Origin: SHLQ01 sp964451305 | GTDB lineage: Bacteria > Actinomycetota > Acidimicrobiia > Acidimicrobiales > SHLQ01 | Length of the DNA stretch: 64,000 bases | NCBI GenBank assembly: GCA_964451305.1 | Contig: CAYVHV010000001.1 | Coordinates: forward strand, 1 to 64,000 | Reading direction: 5' to 3' | Shown: positions 43,687 through 52,294 of the stretch, in pieces | How positions within the stretch are numbered: position 1 is the first letter of the stretch | Layout of the letters: every line of letters begins with the position of its first letter | Notes under the pieces: model-generated | The model's input: the letters and a program-made list of their open reading frames with translations, nothing else | The model's database searches: none | Told to the model about the DNA's origin: nothing | Made by a program: the position numbers and the translations under genes

Positions 43687-44232
43687 ATGGACGACAACGA
43701 GACCAACGCTGACGACTACAGTCGCAAGGTGGGTGAACGCCTGCGCGCAATCCGTCGCCAGAAGCGACTTTCGCTCCAAGAGGTAGAGGCAAACTCAACC
43801 CAAGAGTTCAAGGCGTCTGTCCTTGGCGCATACGAGCGAGGCGAGCGGGCCATCAGCGTTCCCCGTCTCCGCAAGCTCGCAATGTTCTACAACGTGCCTG
43901 TCGATCAGCTCCTTCCAATCGAAGGTGCGCCGGACTTCGGCGTCGAGGTCGATCAAGAGATCGACTTGCGCGACCGTCCAACCCGCGCCCCTGGTGCGTC
44001 GATCACGATCGACCTCACCAAGCTCGAGAAGCTGTCGGGCCCAGAGGCCGACATGCTCTCTCGTTACCTCACGATGATCCAGGTTCAGCGCCAGGACTTC
44101 AACGGACGAGTCCTCACCATTCGTCGCGACGACCTGCAAGCACTCGCTGCAATTCTCGGCACCGGTATCGAAGGAGCGGCACCGCGCATCGATGCCCTTG
44201 GACTGACCTTCGTCCCTCAGGTCATTCAGTAG
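43687..44232 (+). CDS. BldD-like transcription regulator with c-di-GMP signature
   Basis: A 181-residue regulator. The N-terminal HTH (about 11-78) reads LRAIRRQKRLSLQEVE, YERGERAISVPRLRKLAMFYNVPVDQLLP, very like Streptomyces BldD. The C-terminal domain keeps the c-di-GMP motif: Arg135-x-Asp137, then eight residues, then Arg146-Arg-Asp-Asp149, with the same spacing as the RGD-X8-RQDD of BldD. BldD dimerises around tetrameric c-di-GMP to repress development genes. This organism also encodes a GGDEF-EAL protein (54549-56963). It is monocistronic, with candidate operators upstream. Confidence 0.88.
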   Translation: MDDNETNADDYSRKVGERLRAIRRQKRLSLQEVEANSTQEFKASVLGAYERGERAISVPRLRKLAMFYNVPVDQLLPIEGAPDFGVEVDQEIDLRDRPTRAPGASITIDLTKLEKLSGPEADMLSRYLTMIQVQRQDFNGRVLTIRRDDLQALAAILGTGIEGAAPRIDALGLTFVPQVIQ

Positions 44233-44329
44233 TTTCTCACCACAATTTCAATTAGTCGCAATTATGCGTGCACCCGTGCCGTTGATCGCGTAGGTTGACC
44301 TCGCAGGTATATCGAATAGGCGGGACAAC

Positions 44330-44464
44330 ATGGAATTGAAGGAAGAGCGTTTAGCGAAGTTCGGCCGTATGGCAGCGCTTTTGCTGCTAGCGGCCGTAAC
44401 TGCTCTGGCAGTGTCGACACTGATCGGGCTTTGGCTCGCCGGCTCGATATCAGGAAGCTCCTGA
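44330..44464 (+). CDS. Small membrane protein (44 residues)
   Basis: An ATG at 44330 begins a 44-residue protein: a charged start (MELKEERLAKFGR), one membrane helix (MAALLLLAAVTALAVSTLIGLWLA without charges) and a short Gly/Ser tail. A weak AGGCGGG ribosome site lies upstream. It sits between the BldD-like gene and the convergent Tad operon. Function unknown; small size leaves some doubt. Confidence 0.5.
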   Translation: MELKEERLAKFGRMAALLLLAAVTALAVSTLIGLWLAGSISGSS

Positions 44465-44474
44465 CCGAACCGTT

Positions 44475-45227
44475 CTAGCCCGTCGGCGGCAATATCAATC
44501 GCTGGCCAGGAATGAGCAGATCCGGATTCCCGGGATCGACGAGCCGGTCCTCGTTTGCTTCGATCAGAACGCGCCAATATGTGGTGACGTCTTCATCGCT
44601 TAGCTCAGAATCTGGCAGTTCGTCGTGAAGCGTTTCTTTGGCGATCGACCAGAACGAATCACCACTTTCGACCCTCCACACAGAGTCCACCGTGCGCTGA
44701 TCCACATCTGACCACGCCGCACTCCAAACGAGACGAAGGTCGCGCTCGGCGGTGTCCTCGCTGAGGATCAGCGGGCGATCTAACTCTCGCAGCACCAATG
44801 GCTCGACACGATCACCTCCACCATCGGAGAGGCTCTCGGGAATGAGATTGATCGGGGCGGTCGAGGTCTCCGCACCTCGGGACACGAGCGGGGCAACGAC
44901 TGCGGTCGTGCCCAGGAGCAGCCCGATCACGGCGGTGAGCGTTGATGGCGCAAACCGCCGAATACGGCGGTCCTCCAAACGTTCGCCAAGGACGGCGACG
45001 ACGCCGACAACAACAACGAGATAGTAGGCGAGGATCAACGAGAGCCAACGAGTGATGGTCGCGACCACCTCGACCGGATCGCGCGCCCACGCCCGGACAC
45101 TTTCGACACTCAGACGAGCAGGGCCCTGCAAGCCGAAACGGCCGACAACGTGGAGGCAGATAATGAGGGCGATGAGCACTGCGAGAGCCACAGCGGTTCG
45201 CCGCCGCGTCGAAGAACGGGGGATCAT
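44475..45227 (-). CDS. LysM-domain membrane protein at the end of the Tad operon
   Basis: A 250-residue protein. Three hydrophobic helices (about 12-30, 58-80, 97-115) are followed by an acidic linker and a C-terminal LysM-like domain (WRVESGDSFWSIAKETL ... LIEANEDRLVDPGNPDLLIPGQRLILP). LysM binds peptidoglycan, so it may anchor the pilus machine in the wall. Its ATG overlaps the stop of the TadG-like gene (ATGA). Confidence 0.8.
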   Translation of the reverse strand: MIPRSSTRRRTAVALAVLIALIICLHVVGRFGLQGPARLSVESVRAWARDPVEVVATITRWLSLILAYYLVVVVGVVAVLGERLEDRRIRRFAPSTLTAVIGLLLGTTAVVAPLVSRGAETSTAPINLIPESLSDGGGDRVEPLVLRELDRPLILSEDTAERDLRLVWSAAWSDVDQRTVDSVWRVESGDSFWSIAKETLHDELPDSELSDEDVTTYWRVLIEANEDRLVDPGNPDLLIPGQRLILPPTG

Positions 45228-45691
45228 GATTCGTTCGACCTCAGGAGCACTGCTTGTCCGCTCGCCGTCAGCTCGGTAGATGCTCCCCAGATGAGCTGTC
45301 CCAAGATGAACTCATGGGTCAATGCAAGCTCGACCTCAACGGTTGGGGGAGGGCCGTTGATGATGCTCAAACCTTGCGCTCTCGCTTCAGGGATATCCGA
45401 GAGCGCGATGCTTGGGCCGACCACGCTCTGCGCGCCACCGCCATCGATCGAAATATCGCCGTTCTCACGGAACTGATCGACGTCAAAGCCAACCGTTGCT
45501 GCATCGTTAGCGATCGAGGTAGCAAGATCATGGAGTTGTCGCTGACGCAGGTGCATCGAGCCAGCCTCGAGCGTCACAGCACCGAGCAACATGACGACGA
45601 GCAGACCGATGGGAGCGAGGAGCAGCGTCGAACCTCGTTCGTCTACCGATCTGCGCCGAGGGTGCGGGTTCGCTTTTGCCATCACGAACAC
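45224..45691 (-). CDS. TadG-like pilus/helicase-family membrane protein
   Basis: A 155-residue protein with a RGSTLLLAPIGLLVVMLLGAV segment after a basic start, the typical DERG-S prepilin-like N-terminus of TadE/TadG proteins, then an outside domain (LRQRQLHDLATSIANDAA) and an acidic loop. Shorter than full TadG (no VWA domain). It is a minor pilin or assembly factor of the Tad locus. It overlaps the previous gene by 10 bases. Confidence 0.75.
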   Translation of the reverse strand: MFVMAKANPHPRRRSVDERGSTLLLAPIGLLVVMLLGAVTLEAGSMHLRQRQLHDLATSIANDAATVGFDVDQFRENGDISIDGGGAQSVVGPSIALSDIPEARAQGLSIINGPPPTVEVELALTHEFILGQLIWGASTELTASGQAVLLRSNES

Positions 45692-46179
45692 GTCCCGTCG
45701 AAATCGCCGCTGCGGTACGCGTCGATGCGGCTGCTATGGCTCGCTTCGACTCGAGTCATTGTCCCGAACTGGCCGAACAACGGAATCGTCACCAACGCAA
45801 CGTCATATCCGGCGGTCACGGTAACGACTGCACAACGCTGATAGCTCTCGATTGCGGGGAGTGATGGCGCAACCGCTCGATCGCCCCGACCGAACTCGTT
45901 CATCACCTCGATCATGCGCGCCTGAGACTGCGCCCACGCAACATCGGGATCCGACTCGGTGAACGTTCGAGCGCCCTCTCTCGCCGCGGCTGAAACAGCC
46001 AGGCTGGAGTCGATCACGTTCCACACGTTGATAATGAGGAGCGAACCCATCACAAAGGCAAGCACGCCAAAGATGAGCATCTCCGCTCCGGCGACGAAAC
46101 CGCCCTCGTCGTTTCGTCGGTCCTCGAACACCCGCACCAGGCGGTCTCTGTAGCGAGTGGTTGTGCTGAAGTGTTTCAC
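45682..46179 (-). CDS. TadE/TadF-like pseudopilin
   Basis: A 165-residue protein. The GTG at 46179 overlaps the preceding stop (GTGA); the longer frame is rejected. A cytosolic start with RRNDEGGFV is followed by a hydrophobic helix (MLIFGVLAFVMGSLLIINVWNVID) with SSLAVSAAAREGARTF, typical of TadE. It is thought to be a minor pilin processed like the major Flp pilin. Confidence 0.8.
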   Translation of the reverse strand: MKHFSTTTRYRDRLVRVFEDRRNDEGGFVAGAEMLIFGVLAFVMGSLLIINVWNVIDSSLAVSAAAREGARTFTESDPDVAWAQSQARMIEVMNEFGRGDRAVAPSLPAIESYQRCAVVTVTAGYDVALVTIPLFGQFGTMTRVEASHSSRIDAYRSGDFDGTCS

Positions 46180-46571
46180 TGCTGCTGCTCCTCGATCCGC
46201 ACTTCGAAGTGTCGGTCCAATACGCCAAAGGCTCGAGCGTCGCCGAGTTGAGGCAACAACGCTCGCGTCTGCCATGCGATATCGACCTGCACCGTGTCGC
46301 CGAGGACCGCAATGGAAAAGTCCACCTCGGGCCCCACCTGCGAGCGGAACTCAGCTTCAGCCTGAGCAGCTGTTCCGTTTCGCTCCGCGACATCATGTGC
46401 AGCGTCGAGTGCAAGGCTCGACACCACCGATGTTGCGTACAGGTTGTACATGATGTTCACGGCAAAGACGAGGAAGCCAAAGAAGAACAGCAACCCCATC
46501 GCCATGGAGAAAACGCCCGAGCCTCGCTCGGGATCTCCACGTCGTGCCACGTCGAACGCGATGGTGCTCAA
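46176..46571 (-). CDS. TadE-like pseudopilin
   Basis: A 131-residue protein with a short basic start, RGSGVFSMAMGLLFFFGFLVFAVNIMYNLYATSVV as the prepilin-like helix, then ALDAAHDVAERNG and a small outside domain. Together with the next two genes it makes a trio of TadE/F/G-type minor components. Confidence 0.8.
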   Translation of the reverse strand: MSTIAFDVARRGDPERGSGVFSMAMGLLFFFGFLVFAVNIMYNLYATSVVSSLALDAAHDVAERNGTAAQAEAEFRSQVGPEVDFSIAVLGDTVQVDIAWQTRALLPQLGDARAFGVLDRHFEVRIEEQQQ

Positions 46572-46576
46572 GACGG

Positions 46577-46819
46577 CTATCCGCCGATGTTGTTGATCGA
46601 TTCGGTTGCTTTATCTCCAGCGGCTTCGCCGACATTTTGGAACACGGCGTACATCGCAACGCCGAGCGCCGCGATAACCAAGATCGCGATCGCCATCGAG
46701 ATGACACCCTCGCCGCGGTCGTCGTGAAGACGGGACTGAATACCGTTCTTGACGGCGACTTCGATGAGACCAAGTCGGCGGCCCAACGTACGGGCAGTTT
46801 CGGTAGTGCTCTGAATCAT
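46577..46819 (-). CDS. Flp-type major pilin candidate
   Basis: An 80-residue protein: a cytosolic leader of about 35 residues, then DDRGEGVISMAIAILVIAALGVAMYAVFQNVG, i.e. a charged end, Gly before the hydrophobic stretch and no later domain. This fits a Flp prepilin, though the leader is long and the usual Glu-Tyr pair after the cleavage site is absent. An AAGGAAAG ribosome site precedes the ATG, and the spacing before it (about 90 bases after tadC) would allow strong separate expression. Confidence 0.7.
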   Translation of the reverse strand: MIQSTTETARTLGRRLGLIEVAVKNGIQSRLHDDRGEGVISMAIAILVIAALGVAMYAVFQNVGEAAGDKATESINNIGG

Positions 46820-46910
46820 TGGTTCTTTCCTTGCTGTTTTGGTTTGAAGGCTTGTTAGTTGAGGTTGTGTTGCAGCTCTGCTCGATGAGCTGATCGATGA
46901 CGAGGGCCGG

Positions 46911-47810
46911 CTAGCCGAACGCCGCCAGGGCACTGACGAACGGGATCATCATGAGGATCACGCCAGGAATGAGTGCGGCGAGCGTGACTGGAATCCACAC
47001 CTGTTGGTTCTTCTTCTCGATGGCTTCGAGGAGCTCGCGGTGCGACTCGGTACGAACATTTCGGGCTTCTGCAGCGACCATGGCACCGAGATCGCCCGCC
47101 TCCTTGTTGAGCGAGAGAATGCTGACCAACCGGGATACGGCTTCGAGGTCGATGGTGTCGGCCCATTCTTCGAGTGCGACCTGTTCGGTCGTGCCCTGTC
47201 GGACGCGTGACATCACAACGCCGAGATCCCGGGCAACAGCACCACTCCCGCGCTCGCTCACGCGTTGCAATGCAGCGCCCAGCGAGTAGCCGGATCCGAG
47301 GAGCATCGCTATCTGTTCGGAGATCATCGGAAGCTCTTGGAAGGTCCGAGCTTTCCATCGGTCCGACTCGGCAGCGAGCTGTTGCTCCAGGATGAGAAAC
47401 GCAAGGAGCGGAACGATGATGCTGAAGATCGCAACAGCTCCTGCCGGCAACGACAAGGCAAGACCAAATGAGACGACGACGGCGGCCGATCCGGCGGCCC
47501 AACCGATCTGGCGAAGTCGGAACTCTGTCTCGTCCATAGGCGAGTGGACACGTCGAAGACGGCGGGGCAGCTCCTCGTTGACTCCAAATACCTTTGATGC
47601 GGCTGCGCCGACGGCCTCGGAAAGCGGACCGAGCAGCTGTCCGAAGCTCTCGAGCGAAAGGAGACCTGAGTTCGTGTTCGTTCGCCCGCCGGGCAGATAC
47701 GGAGCGACGCGTGCGGCCAACGTCTGGTGACGAAACGGACGCAACTCGCTCAAGATCAGCGTCGTCCCAATGAACAACAGGATCGCCGCACCAGCGATTA
47801 GTCGAATCAT
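46911..47810 (-). CDS. tadC: Tad pilus inner-membrane protein TadC
   Basis: A 299-residue GspF/TadC-fold membrane protein. One helix at the start, then a cytosolic segment, then helices at about 120-160 and near the C-terminus (VTLAALIPGVILMMIPFVSALAAF). The F-domain motif is FQELPMISEQIAMLLGSGYSLGAALQRVS. The ATG at 47810 overlaps the tadB stop. With TadB it forms the platform above the TadA ATPase. Confidence 0.88.
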   Translation of the reverse strand: MIRLIAGAAILLFIGTTLILSELRPFRHQTLAARVAPYLPGGRTNTNSGLLSLESFGQLLGPLSEAVGAAASKVFGVNEELPRRLRRVHSPMDETEFRLRQIGWAAGSAAVVVSFGLALSLPAGAVAIFSIIVPLLAFLILEQQLAAESDRWKARTFQELPMISEQIAMLLGSGYSLGAALQRVSERGSGAVARDLGVVMSRVRQGTTEQVALEEWADTIDLEAVSRLVSILSLNKEAGDLGAMVAAEARNVRTESHRELLEAIEKKNQQVWIPVTLAALIPGVILMMIPFVSALAAFG

Positions 47811-48682
47811 GCAAACACCCGCTTTTCTTTGGGCAGCGCCATGATGCGCCCGGCCCAGAACCAACAAATCAAGATCAACACCAGCGCCGCCACAACCAGC
47901 ACTTGTCCGAGAGGGGTGCCATATGCGGATCGTCCATCACCGATGCTCAGGCCGGTCAACGCCATGCCGAAGGGCACGATGAGGGTGAACCACCGAGCGA
48001 ACTTCACCCCCGACTGGCGAGCGAGTGCATCTCGACGATGCCGCTGATCGGTTGCCCGGTCGGTCGCGAGTGCGCCGAGACGGGTTCCGACCTCAGCGCC
48101 TCCAAGCTCGTGCGCGGTCAGCAGGGTCTCGGCGACGATGTCGGCGGTGTTATGGCCGAGATCCTGTTTCAACACACCGAGCGAACGGGCAAAGTCCGTG
48201 GAGATCAGCCACTCGCGATGTGCTTTCTCAAAAGCAGGACGAAGACCGTCGTGGGTGCGCAAGCCAACCTCGAACGTGGCTTGAGGGATCGAGCGGCCGA
48301 GCGTTCCCGTTAGCAGGCGGATCTCCTCGATGATGGCGGGCCATGCATGATGCGCTGACTCGACGAGCCGTTCGTGGCGAACCCGAGCGACACCAACAGG
48401 GGAGAGGGCAGCGAACGCTGCGATCATGATCGCTGGCAAGATGCCGCCGAAGAGCAGCGTGCCGACTGCAAAGCCAACAATTGCTACGACCAACATCGAA
48501 CACGCGAGGGTCAAGGGACTGAGTTCGCCAAGTCCAAGCGTCGACATAAAGTCCTTGCCCGATGCCCGCTCCTTCCGTTCGGCCTTAGGTCCGGGTTGCG
48601 AACCCTTCCAACCAAAGGCAGCGGACGTATAGAGCAAGTGCACGCCGTATGCGGCAACAAAGGCGATGAGGAGAGAGATCAT
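47807..48682 (-). CDS. tadB: Tad pilus inner-membrane protein TadB
   Basis: A 291-residue TadB-type GspF protein. N-terminal helix, a cytosolic linker, then paired helices (LACSMLVVAIVGFAVGTLLFGG ...), the F domain (AWPAIIEEIRLLTGTLGRSIPQA) and helices at the end. The ATG at 48682 overlaps the tadA stop (ATGA); the longer frame is rejected. Confidence 0.88.
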   Translation of the reverse strand: MISLLIAFVAAYGVHLLYTSAAFGWKGSQPGPKAERKERASGKDFMSTLGLGELSPLTLACSMLVVAIVGFAVGTLLFGGILPAIMIAAFAALSPVGVARVRHERLVESAHHAWPAIIEEIRLLTGTLGRSIPQATFEVGLRTHDGLRPAFEKAHREWLISTDFARSLGVLKQDLGHNTADIVAETLLTAHELGGAEVGTRLGALATDRATDQRHRRDALARQSGVKFARWFTLIVPFGMALTGLSIGDGRSAYGTPLGQVLVVAALVLILICWFWAGRIMALPKEKRVFA

Positions 48683-50001
48683 GATCGTGGTCGCCGCACT
48701 TCCTTGGGCAACACCGAACCAATATCGATCCCGGCGTTCGCCATCTCTTCTGCAGCTCGGACGGGAAGATGGCCGGTCCACTCGAGCGCGCCAGTGTGAG
48801 GGTTGCGCTTGAACACCTCGGTCATCGTGAACGCGGTGCCATCGGCTGCGGAGGAGAGCTCCTCGACAAAGGCGATCTGATTGACTCGCGGACCTTCGGG
48901 CGTGCGCACGGTGTGGACGACGACGTCGATCGCCTGGCTGATGAGATCGTTCAGCGCCGTCATCGGAATGTCAGTCGACGTTTCGGCCAATTGGCATACA
49001 AACCTCAGGCGGGTGAGTGCTTGTCGAGCAGAGCCCGCATGAATGGTCGTAAAGCCGGTCACGCCACTCGAGAGCGTCATCATCAGCGGCAAGGCCTCCC
49101 GATCTCGGACCTCGCCAACGATCGCGACGTCGGGTGCCATACGAAGGAAACCGCCGACGAGTGTTCGAAGATCGATGCCGGGTCGATCGGGCCGCCCGCC
49201 TCGGGTCTGCATGCTCGCGACGTTCGGCAACGGAACATCGGCTTCGAATACCTCTTCTGCGATCACGACGCGAAGACTGGGATCGAGTTCGGCAGCGCAA
49301 CACGAAAGAAGGGTCGTCTTGCCTGCGCCGGGGACGCCAGCGAAGACCATCGAAAGATTCGCTCCCACACATGCCCGCAGCAGCAGTGCAGCTTCAGCGG
49401 TGATGGTTTCCGATGACACCAACTCATCGAGCGAGCGGAATGCCATCCCGGTGAACTTGCGAATGTTGACCATCATGTGGCTGCCGCGGGCGATATCGCC
49501 GTGCACGATGTGAAGACGAGCACCATCATCGAGTTGGGCGTCCTGTAGGCCAGCGGTCGGATCGAGGGCTCGATGCGCACCGCTCGAACGGTCGACGATG
49601 CGTGTCATCGTTCGAAGTACGTGTTCATCGTCGTGAAACGACTCGTGGTGATAACCGTTCTGGCCGACGTGCCGTTTCACGAAGATCTGATCAGGAGCGT
49701 TCAACATTATCTCCCAAACGTCATCGTCGGCGATCAACGATTCGAGCGGCCCGTAGCCGGTGAGATTGCAGATTGCTCGATCGATAATCAGCTCGGGTTC
49801 GGTGAGATCGATCGAACGAATGCCACGTCGGTAGTCGGCACGCCATTGCTCCACGAGGTCGGTTGCGATCGCCCGGAGTTGCTCGCTGCCGCCATTCTCA
49901 GAAAGGGAAATCTTGCGGTCGTTCGCGACCTCGAGGGTCATCCGTTCAATCTCGATCAGCGGCGACACATCAGTAACGACACGTTCAGCAATGTCAGTCA
50001 T
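48679..50001 (-). CDS. tadA: Tad pilus secretion ATPase TadA/CpaF
   Basis: A 440-residue secretion ATPase. N-terminal domain with EPELIIDRAICNLTGYGPLESLIADD, Walker A GVPGAGKTTLLSCCAAEL, the Asp box, Walker B-like LRMAPDVAIVGEVRDREALPLM, and the His-box TTIHAGSARQALTRL. It powers pilin polymerisation. ATG 50001 and GTG 50010 both overlap the previous gene; ATG is preferred. Confidence 0.95.
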   Translation of the reverse strand: MTDIAERVVTDVSPLIEIERMTLEVANDRKISLSENGGSEQLRAIATDLVEQWRADYRRGIRSIDLTEPELIIDRAICNLTGYGPLESLIADDDVWEIMLNAPDQIFVKRHVGQNGYHHESFHDDEHVLRTMTRIVDRSSGAHRALDPTAGLQDAQLDDGARLHIVHGDIARGSHMMVNIRKFTGMAFRSLDELVSSETITAEAALLLRACVGANLSMVFAGVPGAGKTTLLSCCAAELDPSLRVVIAEEVFEADVPLPNVASMQTRGGRPDRPGIDLRTLVGGFLRMAPDVAIVGEVRDREALPLMMTLSSGVTGFTTIHAGSARQALTRLRFVCQLAETSTDIPMTALNDLISQAIDVVVHTVRTPEGPRVNQIAFVEELSSAADGTAFTMTEVFKRNPHTGALEWTGHLPVRAAEEMANAGIDIGSVLPKEVRRPRS

Positions 50002-51310
50002 CGATGTCACTCCAGCTTCCGAGCGAACCAGGTGTCACGGCGACGGGCTCGCTCATCGCGTCGATGTCGTTTGGAATAGCGAAGTCGCGCAGCGGGCCAG
50101 TCCGTTCGAGCAACGCTCCCACCGTCGATGCCAACGGTGCCGTCATCGAGCTCGGGAGTGGCTCGCCCGTCCCGAGGTGTGCTTCGAGGGTCTTCCTGTA
50201 CGGGACGAATACCGGTGGGACGACCGAATCAGCAGCTGACATGCGAGCCCCGAGCAACTCCGCAACCGCAGCGGTGATCTCCGCTTTGGCACGAGGATTC
50301 CTAGGCGCATGGTTGATCACCGGAACGATCCGGTCAGCGGGAACTCCGATCTCGCTCAATGAGAGCACCGTTCGAATCACGTGGTGGATACCCCACGAGC
50401 CAGCTCGACCCACGACGACGACAAGATCACCTTGGCGCACCGCCATGCGAGCGAGGCGATTACGGTCTTCGATATCGGCCGAACCGGTTTCGTCGATTCC
50501 ATCGAGGTCTCCGGTGACGTCACAGACGGTCGTCTGATATCGGTTCATGAGGGTCGTCCACCCGGCAGACAACGCCCGTGCGGGGATCGACGCCCAGTCC
50601 CGTTCGTGACGCAAGCCAAGCAACAGGTCGTAACCGCGTTCTGGAAACGAGTGGATCGTGCCCATCGCCTCGGCCTCATTCGGCACGCCGAGTCGGTGAC
50701 TTTCTACGAACTCGAGCAAGCCGGGCACCACATCACGGGTGTCGTGCAACATGGCCTGGCTCGAACGCAGAGCCATGTCGACAAGAGCAAGCGGCTGGTG
50801 TGTGCTCTGAGTGGCGAGACCTTGCGATAGCGCCATCGCGACCGTCGACGAACCAACACCGCCGGCGCCCGTGACGGCGATGACCCGTCCAAGGTCGTGG
50901 TGAGTGTTCGCTTCAGTAGTGGGCGCTGATGCCACCTGGCCTCGACCGATCGGCGAGGCATACGCTTCGAGTGCAGATGAAAGATCCATCCGATTGAACT
51001 GCTCGGAGAGCACGGCTCTTGCACCCAGCTCGCCCCAGTCTCTGTCTACGAGACCGTGGTCGATGATGATCGGGCTGGCGCTAACCGAAGATGCATGGTC
51101 GAGAAGATCCCGATCGACACCATTGGCCGAGGCATCGATCAAGACAGCGGAGAATGGCCGTCCCGAATCGAGACGAGAGAGAACCTCGTCAACCGAAATG
51201 CACTTGATGAACTCGATTGGTAGGGCGGCCTCATTGGCCCAGCGGCTCACGTGACCAAACCACTCGCGGCGCACCGGGGCGACGCCGAGGACGACGAAGT
51301 GATCTTTCAT
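49994..51310 (-). CDS. tadZ: Tad pilus localisation protein TadZ/CpaE-like
   Basis: A 438-residue protein. The N-terminal 130 residues are a receiver-like domain without an obvious acceptor site. A MinD/ParA-like ATPase follows; its deviant Walker A is GAGGVGSSTVA, lacking the Lys normally before the Ser, as is usual in CpaE/TadZ. It positions the pilus machine, often at the pole. It overlaps the cpaB-like gene by 4 bases. Confidence 0.85.
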   Translation of the reverse strand: MKDHFVVLGVAPVRREWFGHVSRWANEAALPIEFIKCISVDEVLSRLDSGRPFSAVLIDASANGVDRDLLDHASSVSASPIIIDHGLVDRDWGELGARAVLSEQFNRMDLSSALEAYASPIGRGQVASAPTTEANTHHDLGRVIAVTGAGGVGSSTVAMALSQGLATQSTHQPLALVDMALRSSQAMLHDTRDVVPGLLEFVESHRLGVPNEAEAMGTIHSFPERGYDLLLGLRHERDWASIPARALSAGWTTLMNRYQTTVCDVTGDLDGIDETGSADIEDRNRLARMAVRQGDLVVVVGRAGSWGIHHVIRTVLSLSEIGVPADRIVPVINHAPRNPRAKAEITAAVAELLGARMSAADSVVPPVFVPYRKTLEAHLGTGEPLPSSMTAPLASTVGALLERTGPLRDFAIPNDIDAMSEPVAVTPGSLGSWSDIDD

Positions 51311-51981
51311 CCAATGACCTCGTTCGGAATGGCGACGTCGTTGGCGCCCGTGACTCCGACCACTGACACGTCGCCGGTAATCGAGGCGTTGACGATCGCA
51401 CTTGCGACCTCGCCGTTGCTGACGCCGAGTCGAAGTACCGTCTCGCCGCCCGAGAAGTCGTCTACTCCGGCGTTGTCGTAGGAGAGCACGACAACACGGT
51501 CTGCAATGAGCGTTGTCCGCGAGCCGTCATTGTCTTCAAAGGTTGCGAGCAAGGAGATGAGTTCGCCAGACGCAATTCGGGCGGGAGCGCGGCTTGGTTC
51601 GATTTCGATCGACACTTCGGCGAGCCCTGATGGAAGTGTGTCGGGTCCGCTGACGGCAATGTTCGAGACTTGGATGAACTCGTTCGGGCCCACGGGTCCA
51701 AGAACGACCGAACCAATGATCGCCTCAGGGTTGGAGACCACAAAGTTCGCATCGTCGGCAAGGCGCATGCGGACCTGCTCGACGTGTTCGGCTTCAAGAA
51801 CGGTTCCAGGCGCCAACTCTTGGCGAGCCACGACCACATCTTGGAACGTGGCGTCCTCTCCAATCCGTGTTGCGATCAGCACCGATATGACTGCGAGAGA
51901 GACGAGCAGTCCACCGAGAACAGCTCGTCCGCTCGGCAACCGTTTCTTCGCTCGCAGTACGGGTTGTTGAACGTCGGTCAT
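51307..51981 (-). CDS. CpaB/RcpC-like SAF-domain protein
   Basis: A 224-residue membrane-anchored protein: one helix at about 20-40, then a SAF domain (VVVARQELAPGTVLEAEHVEQVRMRL) and an RcpC-like C-terminal half. It is the first gene of the Tad operon, with an AGGAGG ribosome site directly before its ATG. In diderms RcpC helps the outer-membrane secretin; no secretin gene is present, as expected for a monoderm. Confidence 0.88.
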   Translation of the reverse strand: MTDVQQPVLRAKKRLPSGRAVLGGLLVSLAVISVLIATRIGEDATFQDVVVARQELAPGTVLEAEHVEQVRMRLADDANFVVSNPEAIIGSVVLGPVGPNEFIQVSNIAVSGPDTLPSGLAEVSIEIEPSRAPARIASGELISLLATFEDNDGSRTTLIADRVVVLSYDNAGVDDFSGGETVLRLGVSNGEVASAIVNASITGDVSVVGVTGANDVAIPNEVIG

Positions 51982-52004
51982 GACCGTCCTCCTAGGAGAA
52001 TTCG

Positions 52005-52030
52005 AAAGGTGTTCAAAGGTATTGAAAGAG
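52005..52030. promoter_or_regulatory. 10-bp-phased AAAGG repeats between the Tad operon and the HTH gene
   Basis: AAAGGT at 52005, AAAGGT at 52015 and AAAGAG at 52025 occur at an exact 10-bp period, each preceded by TTC/TTG. They lie in the shared upstream region of the Tad operon (start 51981, - strand) and the excisionase-type HTH gene (start 52062, + strand). BldC-type regulators bind such head-to-tail repeats. Confidence 0.45.
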
Positions 52031-52061
52031 GGTGTGATGACAGCCTGTTATGCTGACGTGC

Positions 52062-52289
52062 ATGACATCTGCTGACGGAGACTGGTTGTCGACAAAGGAA
52101 GCGGCATCTGCCCTGGGGCTGACCCCACGCACGCTCTACCGCCTGATCGACGAAGGGCAATTGCCCGCGTACCGCTTCGGTCGCGTAATCCGTTTGAAGC
52201 AGAGCGAGATCGACTCGTTTGTCGCCAAGAGCCAGATCACGCCAGGCGAACTCGAGCACCTGTATCCCGAGGCTGTTGCGAACGAGTAG
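52062..52289 (+). CDS. Excisionase/BldC-type helix-turn-helix regulator
   Basis: A 75-residue DNA-binding protein (start at ATG 52062; ATG 52050 also possible). The HTH_17-type domain is WLSTKEAASALGLTPRTLYRLIDEGQLPAYRFGRVIRLKQSEIDSFV, the MerR-like fold shared by phage excisionases and BldC. A TATGCT box ends about seven bases before the ATG, so the mRNA may be leaderless. Divergent from the Tad operon, it is a good candidate regulator of it; no prophage or integrase is nearby. Confidence 0.82.
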   Translation: MTSADGDWLSTKEAASALGLTPRTLYRLIDEGQLPAYRFGRVIRLKQSEIDSFVAKSQITPGELEHLYPEAVANE

Positions 52290-52294
52290 TTCCG

